A stretch of 64,000 nt of DNA from Cytophagales bacterium (GTDB lineage Bacteria; Bacteroidota; Bacteroidia; Cytophagales; Spirosomataceae): NCBI GenBank assembly GCA_024742395.1, contig JANSYO010000002.1, positions 1 to 64,000 on the forward strand. Reading direction: 5' to 3'. A program made the position numbers and the translations under genes. The notes under the pieces were generated by a model. It was not told the DNA's origin and did no database searches. It saw only the letters and a list, made by a program, of their open reading frames with translations. This document shows positions 53,977 to 62,227 of the stretch, in pieces; the stretch's first letter is position 1; the number at the start of each line of letters is the position of its first letter.

Positions 53977-56900
53977 TTATTTTATACTTGGTGGTAAAAG
54001 TTTGTACATCACCGGAGTGACAATCCTTGTAAGGATTAAGGACGAAATCAGACCTCCAATAATTACTAAAGCCAAAGGTGAATACAAAGGCGAATGCTCC
54101 AAAACGAGCGGAATTAAGCCCCCTATAGCAGTCATTGTGGTTAAAACAATGGGAATAAACCTAGTTTCTCCGGCTTTTTCAATGGCTTCATCGATACTCA
54201 TTCCTTCTTCTTTTCTAAGGTAATTTGTGTAATCAACCAAAAGAATGGAGTTTTTCACTTCTATTCCTGCCAGAGCAATGATACCGATAGTGGCCGTAAA
54301 TGAAAGAGAATTTCCAGTCAAATAAAGAATCGCCACTGCCCCGATAACTCCGAGCGGAATTACAGACAATACAATGAGCGAACTTTTGAAGGTTTTAAAT
54401 TCTAAAACCAGAATAGCCAAAATACCGAAAATAGTGATTGCAATGATATTCCCAAGCCCACCAAAGGTCTCTGCCTGCCTTTCTAAATCTCCTGAAATCT
54501 TGTAGTAGTAGCCTTCAGGCATGTTAATCTTTTCTAGCTTCTCTAAAAATTCTTCATGTACAGCCGGTGTTAAGTATCCATCTTTTACAAAAGCCGAGAC
54601 ACTCACAAACCTTTCTGTATCATAATGCAAAATGGTATTGGAGGAACTTTCAAAAGAGACTTTAGCCAGCTGTTTTAACGGAACTTGTGCTCCATTAGCC
54701 GCAGGTACAAATATTTCGTCAAAAACTGAATTGTCAATTTTACCTTGGTGCTCAATACCAACATTTATTTCAAATTCATCGCCTGCTTCATCTCTGAAAG
54801 AACCTACATTTAAACCTGCTATTGCCATCCGTACCGACTTATCTATCTCTGAGGTTGGTATCCCCAACATACCTGCTTTATCTCTGTTTACTTTGATTCG
54901 TAAATCCGTATTAATTTGGGTAGAAGGATTACGCACGTAAATGGTTCCTTCGGTATTTAAATAGGCTTGCTCTACTTCTCTGGAGATACTTCTTAATGTT
55001 TCAATTTCTTCTCCAAAGATTCTGATTGCTAAAGGTGCTGCCACAGGTGGTCCCTGTTCAAATTCAACTACCGTTATTTGAGCTCCCGGGTATTCGCCAA
55101 ACTTGTCTCTTAGCTCATTAACCAGCACTGTTCTTTCCGGCACTTCGGTGTCTTCCTGAAGCTGAACAAAAAGCTGAGAGTAATTAGAGCTTGCTCCGCC
55201 TCTGGGCAATATGTTGTAGTAAATCCTTGGATTGTCTTTCCCTACATTGGTTGCATAATTCCGAACCAAAGGCTCTTTACTTAAAACACTCTCAACAAAA
55301 CGGGCTGCTTCATCCGTGGTTTCCAGGTTGGTTCCTAATGGGGTATCAATATTGACCAGAATCTGAGGTTTCTCTGACTTTGGAAACACGCTAATCCCAA
55401 TAACCGGTATTAAAGCAACACTACCTATGAAAATCAAAATAGCCAGGAGGAGTGTGATAACAGGATTTCTGAGCGACCAATGAAGAATCTTCCTGTAAGA
55501 CGCTTCAATTCCCCTTTTCATGTATTGTAAAACAATATTGCCTTCCTCACTACTGTTTTTCGGCATTAATAAGCTTGCCAGAAAAGGAACAATGGTTATG
55601 GACACAAATAAAGAGGCAAGTACCGTAGTAATTACTGCCATAGGTAAACTCCGGATAAAATCTCCGGATGACTCGGGCAAAAAAGTCAAAGGAAGAAAAG
55701 CAAAAATCAACGTGGCGGTGCAACCTACTACGGCCAGTCCAATCTGCTTCGTAGCCAATACGGCCGCCTCCTTTCTACTGTAACCTTCCCGTAAAAAACG
55801 GGCAATATTCTCCACCACTACTATGGAGTCATCTACCAATAAACCCAAAGCAATTACAAGACCTACTACAGATAGTTGGTTGATTCCAAATCCTAATAAA
55901 TCGAGGCCAGTAAGGCCTATGGCTAAAGAAAGCGGAATGGAAATCATGACAATTAATGCCGCTCTAAAACCAAGTGGAATCAGAGTAATCAAGACCAGTA
56001 GAATGGCAATTCCGAAATCTCTTGCCAATCCAAGAAGGCGTTTTGATACACTTTTCGCCTGATCGAAGCTCTTTTCAAATTGAAAACTGGCCGGAAGCGA
56101 TTCTGCAAAATTTTCTATGATCGGATTTATCTCTTCGTTGACATCAAAAATGTTGGTATTGCTCTTTTGAGCAGCCGTCACAAAAACAGCCCTTTTTCCA
56201 TTCAATCGAGCCAAATACGTACTTTCTTCATAATCAAACTCAACTTTGGCAATATCTCTAAGATAGGTGACTTGCGTGCCTGAAGTGCTTACCACCGTAT
56301 TTCTTATCTCATCCAAAGAACCATATGAACCAGAAGTTTTCACATTTAACTTTCTGGCCCCAACCTCAATTGAACCCGCAGGAATGTCATTGTTTTCAGC
56401 CTGAATTAAACCAATGACTCTATTTAATGGGATTTTATATTGAGCCATACGTTGAGTATTCAGCTCTATGTTGATTCGCTGATTTGGAAAGGCATGAATT
56501 TCGACAACTTTCAGGTCTTTAACTCTATCTAATCCGTCCTTGAGCCTTTCTGCCTGCTTTTTCATTTCGGCATAAGTAGCCGTTTCTGACATGATAGCAC
56601 ATTGAATAATATTGACTGTTTCAGGTGTATATTTAAAAACATCAATACTGAAAATATCTTTTGGCAGTTTGCTTTGCAAAGCGTTTATCTCTCTCAAGGT
56701 TTCGCCATACTTTTTTTCTTCATCAATATGATGTTCAAACTCTACCGTAATTACTGCCACCCCATCTGCTGCTCTTGAAAAGATATTCTTTATATCATCC
56801 AGGCTATTAACCCTTTCTTCAATGGGGTCAATAACCAACTTTTCAATATCCTCGGGACTTGTACCCGGGTAAACAACTACAATCGAATTAAAAGTAGCTT

Positions 56901-57021
56901 TAAGAACCGGATCTTCCGCTTTAGGCATGGTGAGCAAAGAGCTAATTCCAAGAACCACTATCATCAGAAACACGATGATGGTAAACTGATAATTTTTGAC
57001 CGAAAATTCTGCTATTTTCAT
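53977..57021 (-). CDS. RND-family efflux transporter permease
   Basis: Inner-membrane pump protein (1014 aa) of the AcrB superfamily, twelve TM helices with two large periplasmic loops. The pattern includes KNYQFTIIVFLMIVVLGISSL, YPGTSPEDIEKLVIDPIEE, the TM4 proton-relay Asp pair in ALGLLVDDSIVVVENIARF, and in the second half FGILAILVLEFKTF and LAGIEVKNSILLVDYTN. It acts with the membrane-fusion and TolC proteins encoded immediately upstream. Substrate unknown; it is last in a TetR-controlled operon. Confidence 0.94.
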   Translation of the reverse strand: MKIAEFSVKNYQFTIIVFLMIVVLGISSLLTMPKAEDPVLKATFNSIVVVYPGTSPEDIEKLVIDPIEERVNSLDDIKNIFSRAADGVAVITVEFEHHIDEEKKYGETLREINALQSKLPKDIFSIDVFKYTPETVNIIQCAIMSETATYAEMKKQAERLKDGLDRVKDLKVVEIHAFPNQRINIELNTQRMAQYKIPLNRVIGLIQAENNDIPAGSIEVGARKLNVKTSGSYGSLDEIRNTVVSTSGTQVTYLRDIAKVEFDYEESTYLARLNGKRAVFVTAAQKSNTNIFDVNEEINPIIENFAESLPASFQFEKSFDQAKSVSKRLLGLARDFGIAILLVLITLIPLGFRAALIVMISIPLSLAIGLTGLDLLGFGINQLSVVGLVIALGLLVDDSIVVVENIARFLREGYSRKEAAVLATKQIGLAVVGCTATLIFAFLPLTFLPESSGDFIRSLPMAVITTVLASLFVSITIVPFLASLLMPKNSSEEGNIVLQYMKRGIEASYRKILHWSLRNPVITLLLAILIFIGSVALIPVIGISVFPKSEKPQILVNIDTPLGTNLETTDEAARFVESVLSKEPLVRNYATNVGKDNPRIYYNILPRGGASSNYSQLFVQLQEDTEVPERTVLVNELRDKFGEYPGAQITVVEFEQGPPVAAPLAIRIFGEEIETLRSISREVEQAYLNTEGTIYVRNPSTQINTDLRIKVNRDKAGMLGIPTSEIDKSVRMAIAGLNVGSFRDEAGDEFEINVGIEHQGKIDNSVFDEIFVPAANGAQVPLKQLAKVSFESSSNTILHYDTERFVSVSAFVKDGYLTPAVHEEFLEKLEKINMPEGYYYKISGDLERQAETFGGLGNIIAITIFGILAILVLEFKTFKSSLIVLSVIPLGVIGAVAILYLTGNSLSFTATIGIIALAGIEVKNSILLVDYTNYLRKEEGMSIDEAIEKAGETRFIPIVLTTMTAIGGLIPLVLEHSPLYSPLALVIIGGLISSLILTRIVTPVMYKLLPPSIK

Positions 57022-57052
57022 TTTTTAATCTTCTTTGAAAACCTACTTATAA

Positions 57053-58087
57053 TCAGTCAATAACTTTAACTTTCTGACCATCACTTAAGAAATTGGCACC
57101 TTTGGAAACAATTTTTTCATTCACACTCAGGCCTTTAAATATTTGTACCTGCTCACCCATAATACTTCCTGTTTCTACCGTTCTTTTTTCAACTTGAAGA
57201 CCGTTTAAAACAAAGACTGAAGCCGAATTTCCATCAGCTTCCACTATTGACTCAATAGGCACCACCAGTGCACTTTGTGATGAGGAAGTGTGTATTTCTG
57301 CGTTAGCTACGAAACCCGAGATTAACCTTTTGCCTTTAGAATTCAGTGTTAATTCAGCCTCATATGTACCCGTAGCCGGATTAACAGTTTGGGCTATTTG
57401 AGAAACAGTAGCAGAAAATATTTCACCGGGATAGGCATCTAAAGTAACTTCAGCTTTGTTGCCGTTTTTTACCTTTACTATGTCTTTATCTGACAAGCCA
57501 ATATTGACATTGAATGAACTAGAACCTGTTCCCAGAATTAGTGCTGGAGCAAAAGGCGTTATTAATTCTCCTTGCTCTGCAATTTTTAATAGTATTGTAC
57601 CTGATTCTGGAGCATAAATACTGGAAAGTCTCTGATTGTAAATCGCTGACTCTACTGTTTCTTTGGCCACATTATATGCTGTAGTAGCATCCTCAACTGA
57701 GGATTTGGTGGCTACTTCGTCTGCAAAGAGCTTTTTCACTTTTTCCAGGTCTCGCTCGGCCTTTTGAAGCCCAAGTTTTGCCTGATTCACTCCTGCGTCT
57801 ATCTCAGCCATGTCTAATTGGGCTAAAAGCTGCCCTTTTTTAACAAACTGACCTTCTTTAACATACATTCTTTTGATAAGCCCTCCTGTTTTGAATGCCA
57901 GTTTCAACTCTGATTTTGAACTTAACACTCCGCTTCCCTTAATACTTGAGTAGGCCTTAATTTCTGAAGGTGTTATTACAGAAACAGCTTGTGCTTCTTC
58001 AACGGTGGCTTCGTCTTTCTTTTTTTCCTTACTACCACATGCTGTCAGCATTAGGCCTGAGAATACAATAAGTAATGCTTTTTTCAT
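57053..58087 (-). CDS. RND efflux periplasmic adaptor (membrane-fusion lipoprotein)
   Basis: A 344-aa lipoprotein (MKKALLIVFSGLMLTAC, Cys17) of the HlyD/AcrA family linking pump and TolC. It contains the lipoyl half-motifs LAFKTGGLIKRMYVKEGQFVKKGQLLAQLD and IYAPESGTILLKIAEQGELITP, a helical hairpin between them, and the beta-barrel region (GNKAEVTLDAYPGEIF; GTYEAELTLN). Complete. It follows tolC by 18 bp and precedes the RND gene by 31 bp. Confidence 0.93.
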   Translation of the reverse strand: MKKALLIVFSGLMLTACGSKEKKKDEATVEEAQAVSVITPSEIKAYSSIKGSGVLSSKSELKLAFKTGGLIKRMYVKEGQFVKKGQLLAQLDMAEIDAGVNQAKLGLQKAERDLEKVKKLFADEVATKSSVEDATTAYNVAKETVESAIYNQRLSSIYAPESGTILLKIAEQGELITPFAPALILGTGSSSFNVNIGLSDKDIVKVKNGNKAEVTLDAYPGEIFSATVSQIAQTVNPATGTYEAELTLNSKGKRLISGFVANAEIHTSSSQSALVVPIESIVEADGNSASVFVLNGLQVEKRTVETGSIMGEQVQIFKGLSVNEKIVSKGANFLSDGQKVKVID

Positions 58088-58105
58088 TTTATTTATTTTA
58101 AGGCT

Positions 58106-59446
58106 TTACAGGCCTGATGCTTTATCTAATTCGGCTTTTTTTAACCACAATTCATAAGCAGAGATACTGGCACTTAGTTGAGCCAACTTCCGATCGTTTT
58201 GTGCCTTTATTACTTCTATGTAGAGGGCATTGTTATTTTTATACTTCTTCTCTACAAGCTGCAGAAGCTGATCTGTACTCTTTATCCCCTTGTTTACACT
58301 TTCCATTTTTTGCAGAGCTCCCTGAATTTCATAATATGCCCTGGCTACCTGAAGTTTTATTTGTGAAACAACTTCTTCTTCCTTTGTGTCAAGAATATGC
58401 TGTTGAATCCTGGTTTGCTGAATTTTGATTTTCTTCTCCTTACCATGGTATAAGTCCCAGTTTAATCCAAATTGCCCCAAAGCATAGCCCTGGTTTTTAA
58501 AAGTGTAACCAAAGCCTTGGAATCCTACGTTACCTCCTACAAAAAGAGAAGGTAACACAGCACTTTTTTCCTGCATTTTTAGCAAAGTGTTTGTTACCTC
58601 CTGACCTGCTTGAAGCTGATCAAACTCAGGTCTGTTTTTTAAAGCTTCATTCTGATAGTAATCGAGTTCCGAGAGTAATGGCTTTTGAGTAAAAATGGCC
58701 GGATCACCTTCTACAGGGGCATTAGACTCCCTGTTTATTAAGAAATTAAAATACGCCTTAGCCACGTTGACATTCTTTTTTGCCACGGCTATCTCAGCTT
58801 CAAGTTTGCTCAGTTCATATTCGGCAGAGTATACTACATCTTTTAAAGCCACGTCATTGTCCACAAGCCTTTGGTTAAAGGCTAAATAATCATGAAGGAA
58901 AGAAGAAGATTGCTCATAAATTTTTACGGCTTCAAGGCTTTGCAAATACTGATAATAAGCCGCCTCTATTTGATATTTCAGTTCGTAGGTCAAAAGTTTC
59001 TTTTTAGCAGACTCTGTCTTGACCATCTCTTTTTTTAGCTCAATGTTGTATTTAATATCAGAGTTAAAAAGTGGTAACTGAAAATTGACCTTGGTTTCCT
59101 GAAAGTTATTGGGAAGAAACTGTATTTGCTCATTCTGTATTTCAGGAAAACTATTGCTGGCCGTTAACTGATTCAAAGTTCCGTAAACCGGGTTTAGTAG
59201 ATCTCCAATCGGAAAATCAATTTTACGTCCTCCTGCTGCCAACGTGTACGTTGGAGCAAATGCCACTTTAGGAAAAAGATTAGAACGGGCTTCTTCAATT
59301 GCCTTGAAAGCTTTTTCAATTTCAAGATTCTGCTGCTTTAAGGCTAAATTTCCTTCAATTCCTTGCTGTATATACTGCTGTAAAATGGCAGACTGCGTAA
59401 GGCCTGATTGAGGAAATAAAAATAATAGTAGTAATAGCTTTTTCAT
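58106..59446 (-). CDS. TolC-family outer-membrane efflux protein
   Basis: A 446-aa exported protein (MKKLLLLLFLFPQSGLTQS signal) with two OEP repeats of coiled helices: NLALKQQNLEIEKAFKAIEEARSNLFPKVAF near the start and RPEFDQLQAGQEVTNTLLKMQEKSAVLPSLFVGG in the second half, ending with NDRKLAQLSASISAYELWLKKAEL. It forms the outer-membrane duct of the tripartite pump encoded downstream. Four bases follow the thioesterase gene. Confidence 0.92.
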   Translation of the reverse strand: MKKLLLLLFLFPQSGLTQSAILQQYIQQGIEGNLALKQQNLEIEKAFKAIEEARSNLFPKVAFAPTYTLAAGGRKIDFPIGDLLNPVYGTLNQLTASNSFPEIQNEQIQFLPNNFQETKVNFQLPLFNSDIKYNIELKKEMVKTESAKKKLLTYELKYQIEAAYYQYLQSLEAVKIYEQSSSFLHDYLAFNQRLVDNDVALKDVVYSAEYELSKLEAEIAVAKKNVNVAKAYFNFLINRESNAPVEGDPAIFTQKPLLSELDYYQNEALKNRPEFDQLQAGQEVTNTLLKMQEKSAVLPSLFVGGNVGFQGFGYTFKNQGYALGQFGLNWDLYHGKEKKIKIQQTRIQQHILDTKEEEVVSQIKLQVARAYYEIQGALQKMESVNKGIKSTDQLLQLVEKKYKNNNALYIEVIKAQNDRKLAQLSASISAYELWLKKAELDKASGL

Positions 59447-59449
59447 TTT

Positions 59450-59887
59450 TTATTTAAACCCAAAAGAGGTTTTCGTGAGGTTTGAGGTGGCTTTAGCTTT
59501 TAGCTTACCATCAGAACCAAAAATTTGACAGTCTACATGAGCCAGCGTTTTTCCAGCTCTAACTACTTGTGATTTAACTGTCAAAACCTCCCCAACTGTG
59601 GAAGGTCTAAGAAAATCAACATTGAGATTTACTGCAGCGTAAAAAGAATCCTGCCCCAATGTGTAAACGGCCATTCCAATAACCTCATCCATGATTCCGG
59701 CATAAATGCCACCATGAATCATTCCTGATGGATTCGTAAATTCTTGCCTTACCTTATATTCTAAGGTGATATTTCCCTCACCAACCTCTATTAGTTTACC
59801 ATTTAGCCACATGCCAAAGGGAGAAATACCAGCGTCTTTAGCTTCTTTGCCTATGGCTTTCTTAAATATTTCAAGTGCCTTATTCAT
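59450..59887 (-). CDS. PaaI-like hotdog-fold thioesterase
   Basis: A 145-aa hotdog protein of the PaaI/4HBT group: NPSGMIHGGIYAGIMDEVIGMAVYTL (catalytic HGG with downstream Asp/Glu), FLRPSTVGEVLTVKSQVVRAGKTLAHVDCQI. Hydrolyses acyl-CoA thioesters; substrate unknown. It lies between the flavodoxin-fold oxidoreductase (stop and start adjacent) and tolC in the efflux operon, suggesting detoxification of an aromatic or acyl compound, which is inference. Confidence 0.9.
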   Translation of the reverse strand: MNKALEIFKKAIGKEAKDAGISPFGMWLNGKLIEVGEGNITLEYKVRQEFTNPSGMIHGGIYAGIMDEVIGMAVYTLGQDSFYAAVNLNVDFLRPSTVGEVLTVKSQVVRAGKTLAHVDCQIFGSDGKLKAKATSNLTKTSFGFK

Positions 59888-60466
59888 CTATTTTTGTTTT
59901 AATCCTAGTTTGTAAATTTTGTGTAACCACTTTTCTCTAAATTTTTCTGTAGAGAGCCTTATAGGGCCAATACTTGTGGTGTGTACTGGCTTTAAACCGC
60001 TGAATTGAAAGGTCATTCTTTTGACAGCAAAATGACTTGGGGCAAAATTGCCCAGCCAATAAAACCAGGCAGGCTGATCCATAGTAGCTATCACTCTGCC
60101 TGATTTATTAGTCAATAGCTTATCCCACCATAAAGAGCCTTCTCTTTTTTGAAAAGCAAAGCCAGGGAGAAATAAACGATCAAAAAAGCCTTTGGTAAGT
60201 GCAGGTAAACCTCCCCACCAAACGGGGTGGATTAAGACTATATGATCTGCCCATTGAATCTTTTTCCAAGATGCCAGCAGGTCTGGTTCTAATTCAGTCC
60301 TTTTTCTGTATCCTTTACCCAGATTAGGAGAAAAGTTCAAATCACCGATTTGAATCAATTCTGCACCGGCACCGGCTTCGTTAAGACCTTTTAAATACGA
60401 CATGGCCAGAGCATTGCAGTAACTTTCTTTATCCGGGCTTCCTTGAATGATTAATACCTTTTTCAT
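59888..60466 (-). CDS. NAD(P)H oxidoreductase, flavodoxin-like fold (MdaB/KefF/NQO family)
   Basis: A 192-aa FMN/FAD-dependent quinone reductase-like protein: KKVLIIQGSPDKESYCNALA, the cofactor region HIVLIHPVWWGGLPALTKGFFDRLF, and TMDQPAWFYWLGN. The ATG at 60466 gives the family N-terminus; the longer frame to 60583 covers the end of the DUF4188 gene. Likely reduces quinones or other electrophiles, fitting a stress/efflux operon. Follows the DUF4188 gene by 7 bp. Confidence 0.9.
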   Translation of the reverse strand: MKKVLIIQGSPDKESYCNALAMSYLKGLNEAGAGAELIQIGDLNFSPNLGKGYRKRTELEPDLLASWKKIQWADHIVLIHPVWWGGLPALTKGFFDRLFLPGFAFQKREGSLWWDKLLTNKSGRVIATMDQPAWFYWLGNFAPSHFAVKRMTFQFSGLKPVHTTSIGPIRLSTEKFREKWLHKIYKLGLKQK

Positions 60467-60473
60467 TATTTTT

Positions 60474-60944
60474 TTAATTTTGAGTGGTGCGTTGCCTGGC
60501 AGTCTGATATTTTCCGGTAGCTTGTTCAGTACCAATAAATTTACCCAAGCCAAACGTTGGCATGTTACCATACACGGTCTCATACTGACCGGCTTTAACT
60601 AGATAGGTTTCATGCCAAATTCCCACGGCATTTTTACTCTTCTTAGCCATCTTATAAAATTCTATCCATGCCGGGTAATGTGTTTTTTGGCGGTCATTAG
60701 CAAAACTTTCCAGCTTATCAAAAGACTCCCAATACTGAACCATAATCGAGGTTCTACCTCCCCAACTTTCCGCACCAAGGAAACCACTTTCCGGGTTTGC
60801 ATACAATTCTTTAAGCATTCTGGGCATGGCAAAGGCGGCCTGAAAAATGGCTGGCAAGTGCCACCATTTATTCACTCGCATCCCTATAAGAAAAACGACA
60901 AATTCTTTATCTTTTATTGCTGAAACACGTCCGTGATGTATCAT
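60474..60944 (-). CDS. DUF4188 family protein (monooxygenase-like dimeric alpha-beta fold)
   Basis: A 156-aa protein with the DUF4188 pattern: FVVFLIGMRVNKWWHLPAI, PESGFLGAESWGGRTSIMVQYW (the conserved GGRT/QYW strand), AWIEFYKMAKKSKNAVGIWHETY, and GNMPTFGLGK. The fold belongs to the ABM/heme-oxygenase-like superfamily; enzymatic activity is unproven. It overlaps the DUF3995 gene by four bases and precedes the quinone reductase by 7 bp in the TetR operon. Confidence 0.83.
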   Translation of the reverse strand: MIHHGRVSAIKDKEFVVFLIGMRVNKWWHLPAIFQAAFAMPRMLKELYANPESGFLGAESWGGRTSIMVQYWESFDKLESFANDRQKTHYPAWIEFYKMAKKSKNAVGIWHETYLVKAGQYETVYGNMPTFGLGKFIGTEQATGKYQTARQRTTQN

Positions 60945-61369
60945 AAGGATAGATAGATTAACATAACTGAAAGCAAAAGACAGAGTGGAGAATAAAATCG
61001 AGTATCCAATCTCCCAAAATCTGTATTTCTAACTCTCTTAAAAAAGCCTACATATTTAAAGTCTCCAATGGCTCTAAGGCCAAAAATTGTAGCTACACTC
61101 ATGCCTGCATATGTCAACCATTCGTGGTCAAAGCCAATAATTCCGCCAAGACATAAAGAGATAAGCCCGAAGAAAAGTAAACCTAGAGCCACAATTGCTG
61201 TTGCCGTGAGCCCCGGAGAAAAAAGTGGTGCCCCGCTGCTTTCTAGTTTAGGTATGGCGGAGGATGCCGCCCATTTACCCCCAAAAAACCAATAAATATG
61301 AATGATGGAGAGAACAATAAATACCAGAAAGGTAATGACAGAAAAAATGGGCTTTAATTCCATGATCAT
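60941..61369 (-). CDS. DUF3995 family membrane protein
   Basis: A 142-aa protein with four TM helices. The pattern HIYWFFGGKWAASSAIP, FSPGLTATAIVALGLL, and the conserved FGLRAIGDFKYVGFFKRVRNTDFGRLDTRFYSPLCL identifies DUF3995. Role unknown. It shares a single base with the end of tetR (stop/start overlap at 61369) and overlaps the DUF4188 gene, so translational coupling is likely. Confidence 0.82.
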   Translation of the reverse strand: MIMELKPIFSVITFLVFIVLSIIHIYWFFGGKWAASSAIPKLESSGAPLFSPGLTATAIVALGLLFFGLISLCLGGIIGFDHEWLTYAGMSVATIFGLRAIGDFKYVGFFKRVRNTDFGRLDTRFYSPLCLLLSVMLIYLSL

Positions 61370-61995
61370 CAGATTTTACCACATTGAATTTGATTAATAA
61401 ATACATCAAAAGACCTCATCATTCGGTCAAACGACATTTCCTCTGACTCGTCAAACATCTGTAACCTTCTTCTGGATTTAAGCGTCACTAATCCGTGAAC
61501 ATAACTCCATATCATTAGTGAGGCGTCATCTACTTCGTATTGACTTAAATAACCATCCTTCTGGCATTCACCTACCATAAAACGAAGCATATTAAAGGCC
61601 TGCATACCGTCATCCCAAAACTCGTCTTTACACTCCAAACTTTCCATTGGAGCTTGCATGACGAACATCAAATCATATAGTTCAGGATTTTCAAAGGCAA
61701 AAAGTATGTATTGTCTTCCCATATCGCCAAGCCTGTGAATGGCTGATTCAGCTGTCATTGATTTAGACAATGCCGCTGTTAAACCTTTAAAAGCCTCAAC
61801 GTGCAAATGAAATAAAATTTCGTTTTTATCCTTGAAGTACAGATATATAGTTCCCGGGCTGTATTCAATTAAGTCAGCAATATTCCTGATACTCGTCTTC
61901 TCAAATCCCTTTTCTAAAAAAAGCACTCTTGCTGCATCAAGAATTCTCTTTTGCATTTCTGTCTTCTCCCTTTCCTTTCTGTCTGCTACTCCCAT
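61369..61995 (-). CDS. TetR-family transcriptional repressor
   Basis: A 208-aa regulator: N-terminal helix-turn-helix KRILDAARVLFLEKGFEKTSIRNIADLIEYSPGTIYLYFKDK (residues about 16-58) and a helical ligand-binding C-terminal domain with YILFAFENPELYDLMFV. First gene of the operon that ends in the RND pump. A perfect 15-bp dyad (62034-62048) sits in its promoter, so autorepression relieved by a pump substrate is the simplest model. Confidence 0.93.
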   Translation of the reverse strand: MGVADRKEREKTEMQKRILDAARVLFLEKGFEKTSIRNIADLIEYSPGTIYLYFKDKNEILFHLHVEAFKGLTAALSKSMTAESAIHRLGDMGRQYILFAFENPELYDLMFVMQAPMESLECKDEFWDDGMQAFNMLRFMVGECQKDGYLSQYEVDDASLMIWSYVHGLVTLKSRRRLQMFDESEEMSFDRMMRSFDVFINQIQCGKI

Positions 61996-62025
61996 TTATT
62001 TACACCGTATTTAAAATTAACAGTG

Positions 62026-62057
62026 CAAATTAAATGAACAGTGTTCATAATATCCAA
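62026..62057 (-). promoter_or_regulatory. Promoter and operator of the tetR-RND operon
   Basis: Minus strand TTG (62057-62055), 21-bp spacer, TTAATTTG (62033-62026). Between them is the perfect dyad ATGAACA-G-TGTTCAT (62034-62048), a typical TetR operator layout. A partial half-site AACAGTG recurs at 62019-62025. Confidence 0.7.
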
Positions 62058-62227
62058 ACTTTTCAGTCAAAAAAACGAGTCCTCTTTTTAACAGAACTTT
62101 CTATAATGCTGACTATTAGACACTTTATAAGCTTCGTAGGGGTGTTTATTCAACAGAGTTTTTTAGGCCGTTTATAAAAAGAAAGGTTAAATAGCCTTAC
62201 ATTCGTTAAACATGTAAAGCGAGAATA

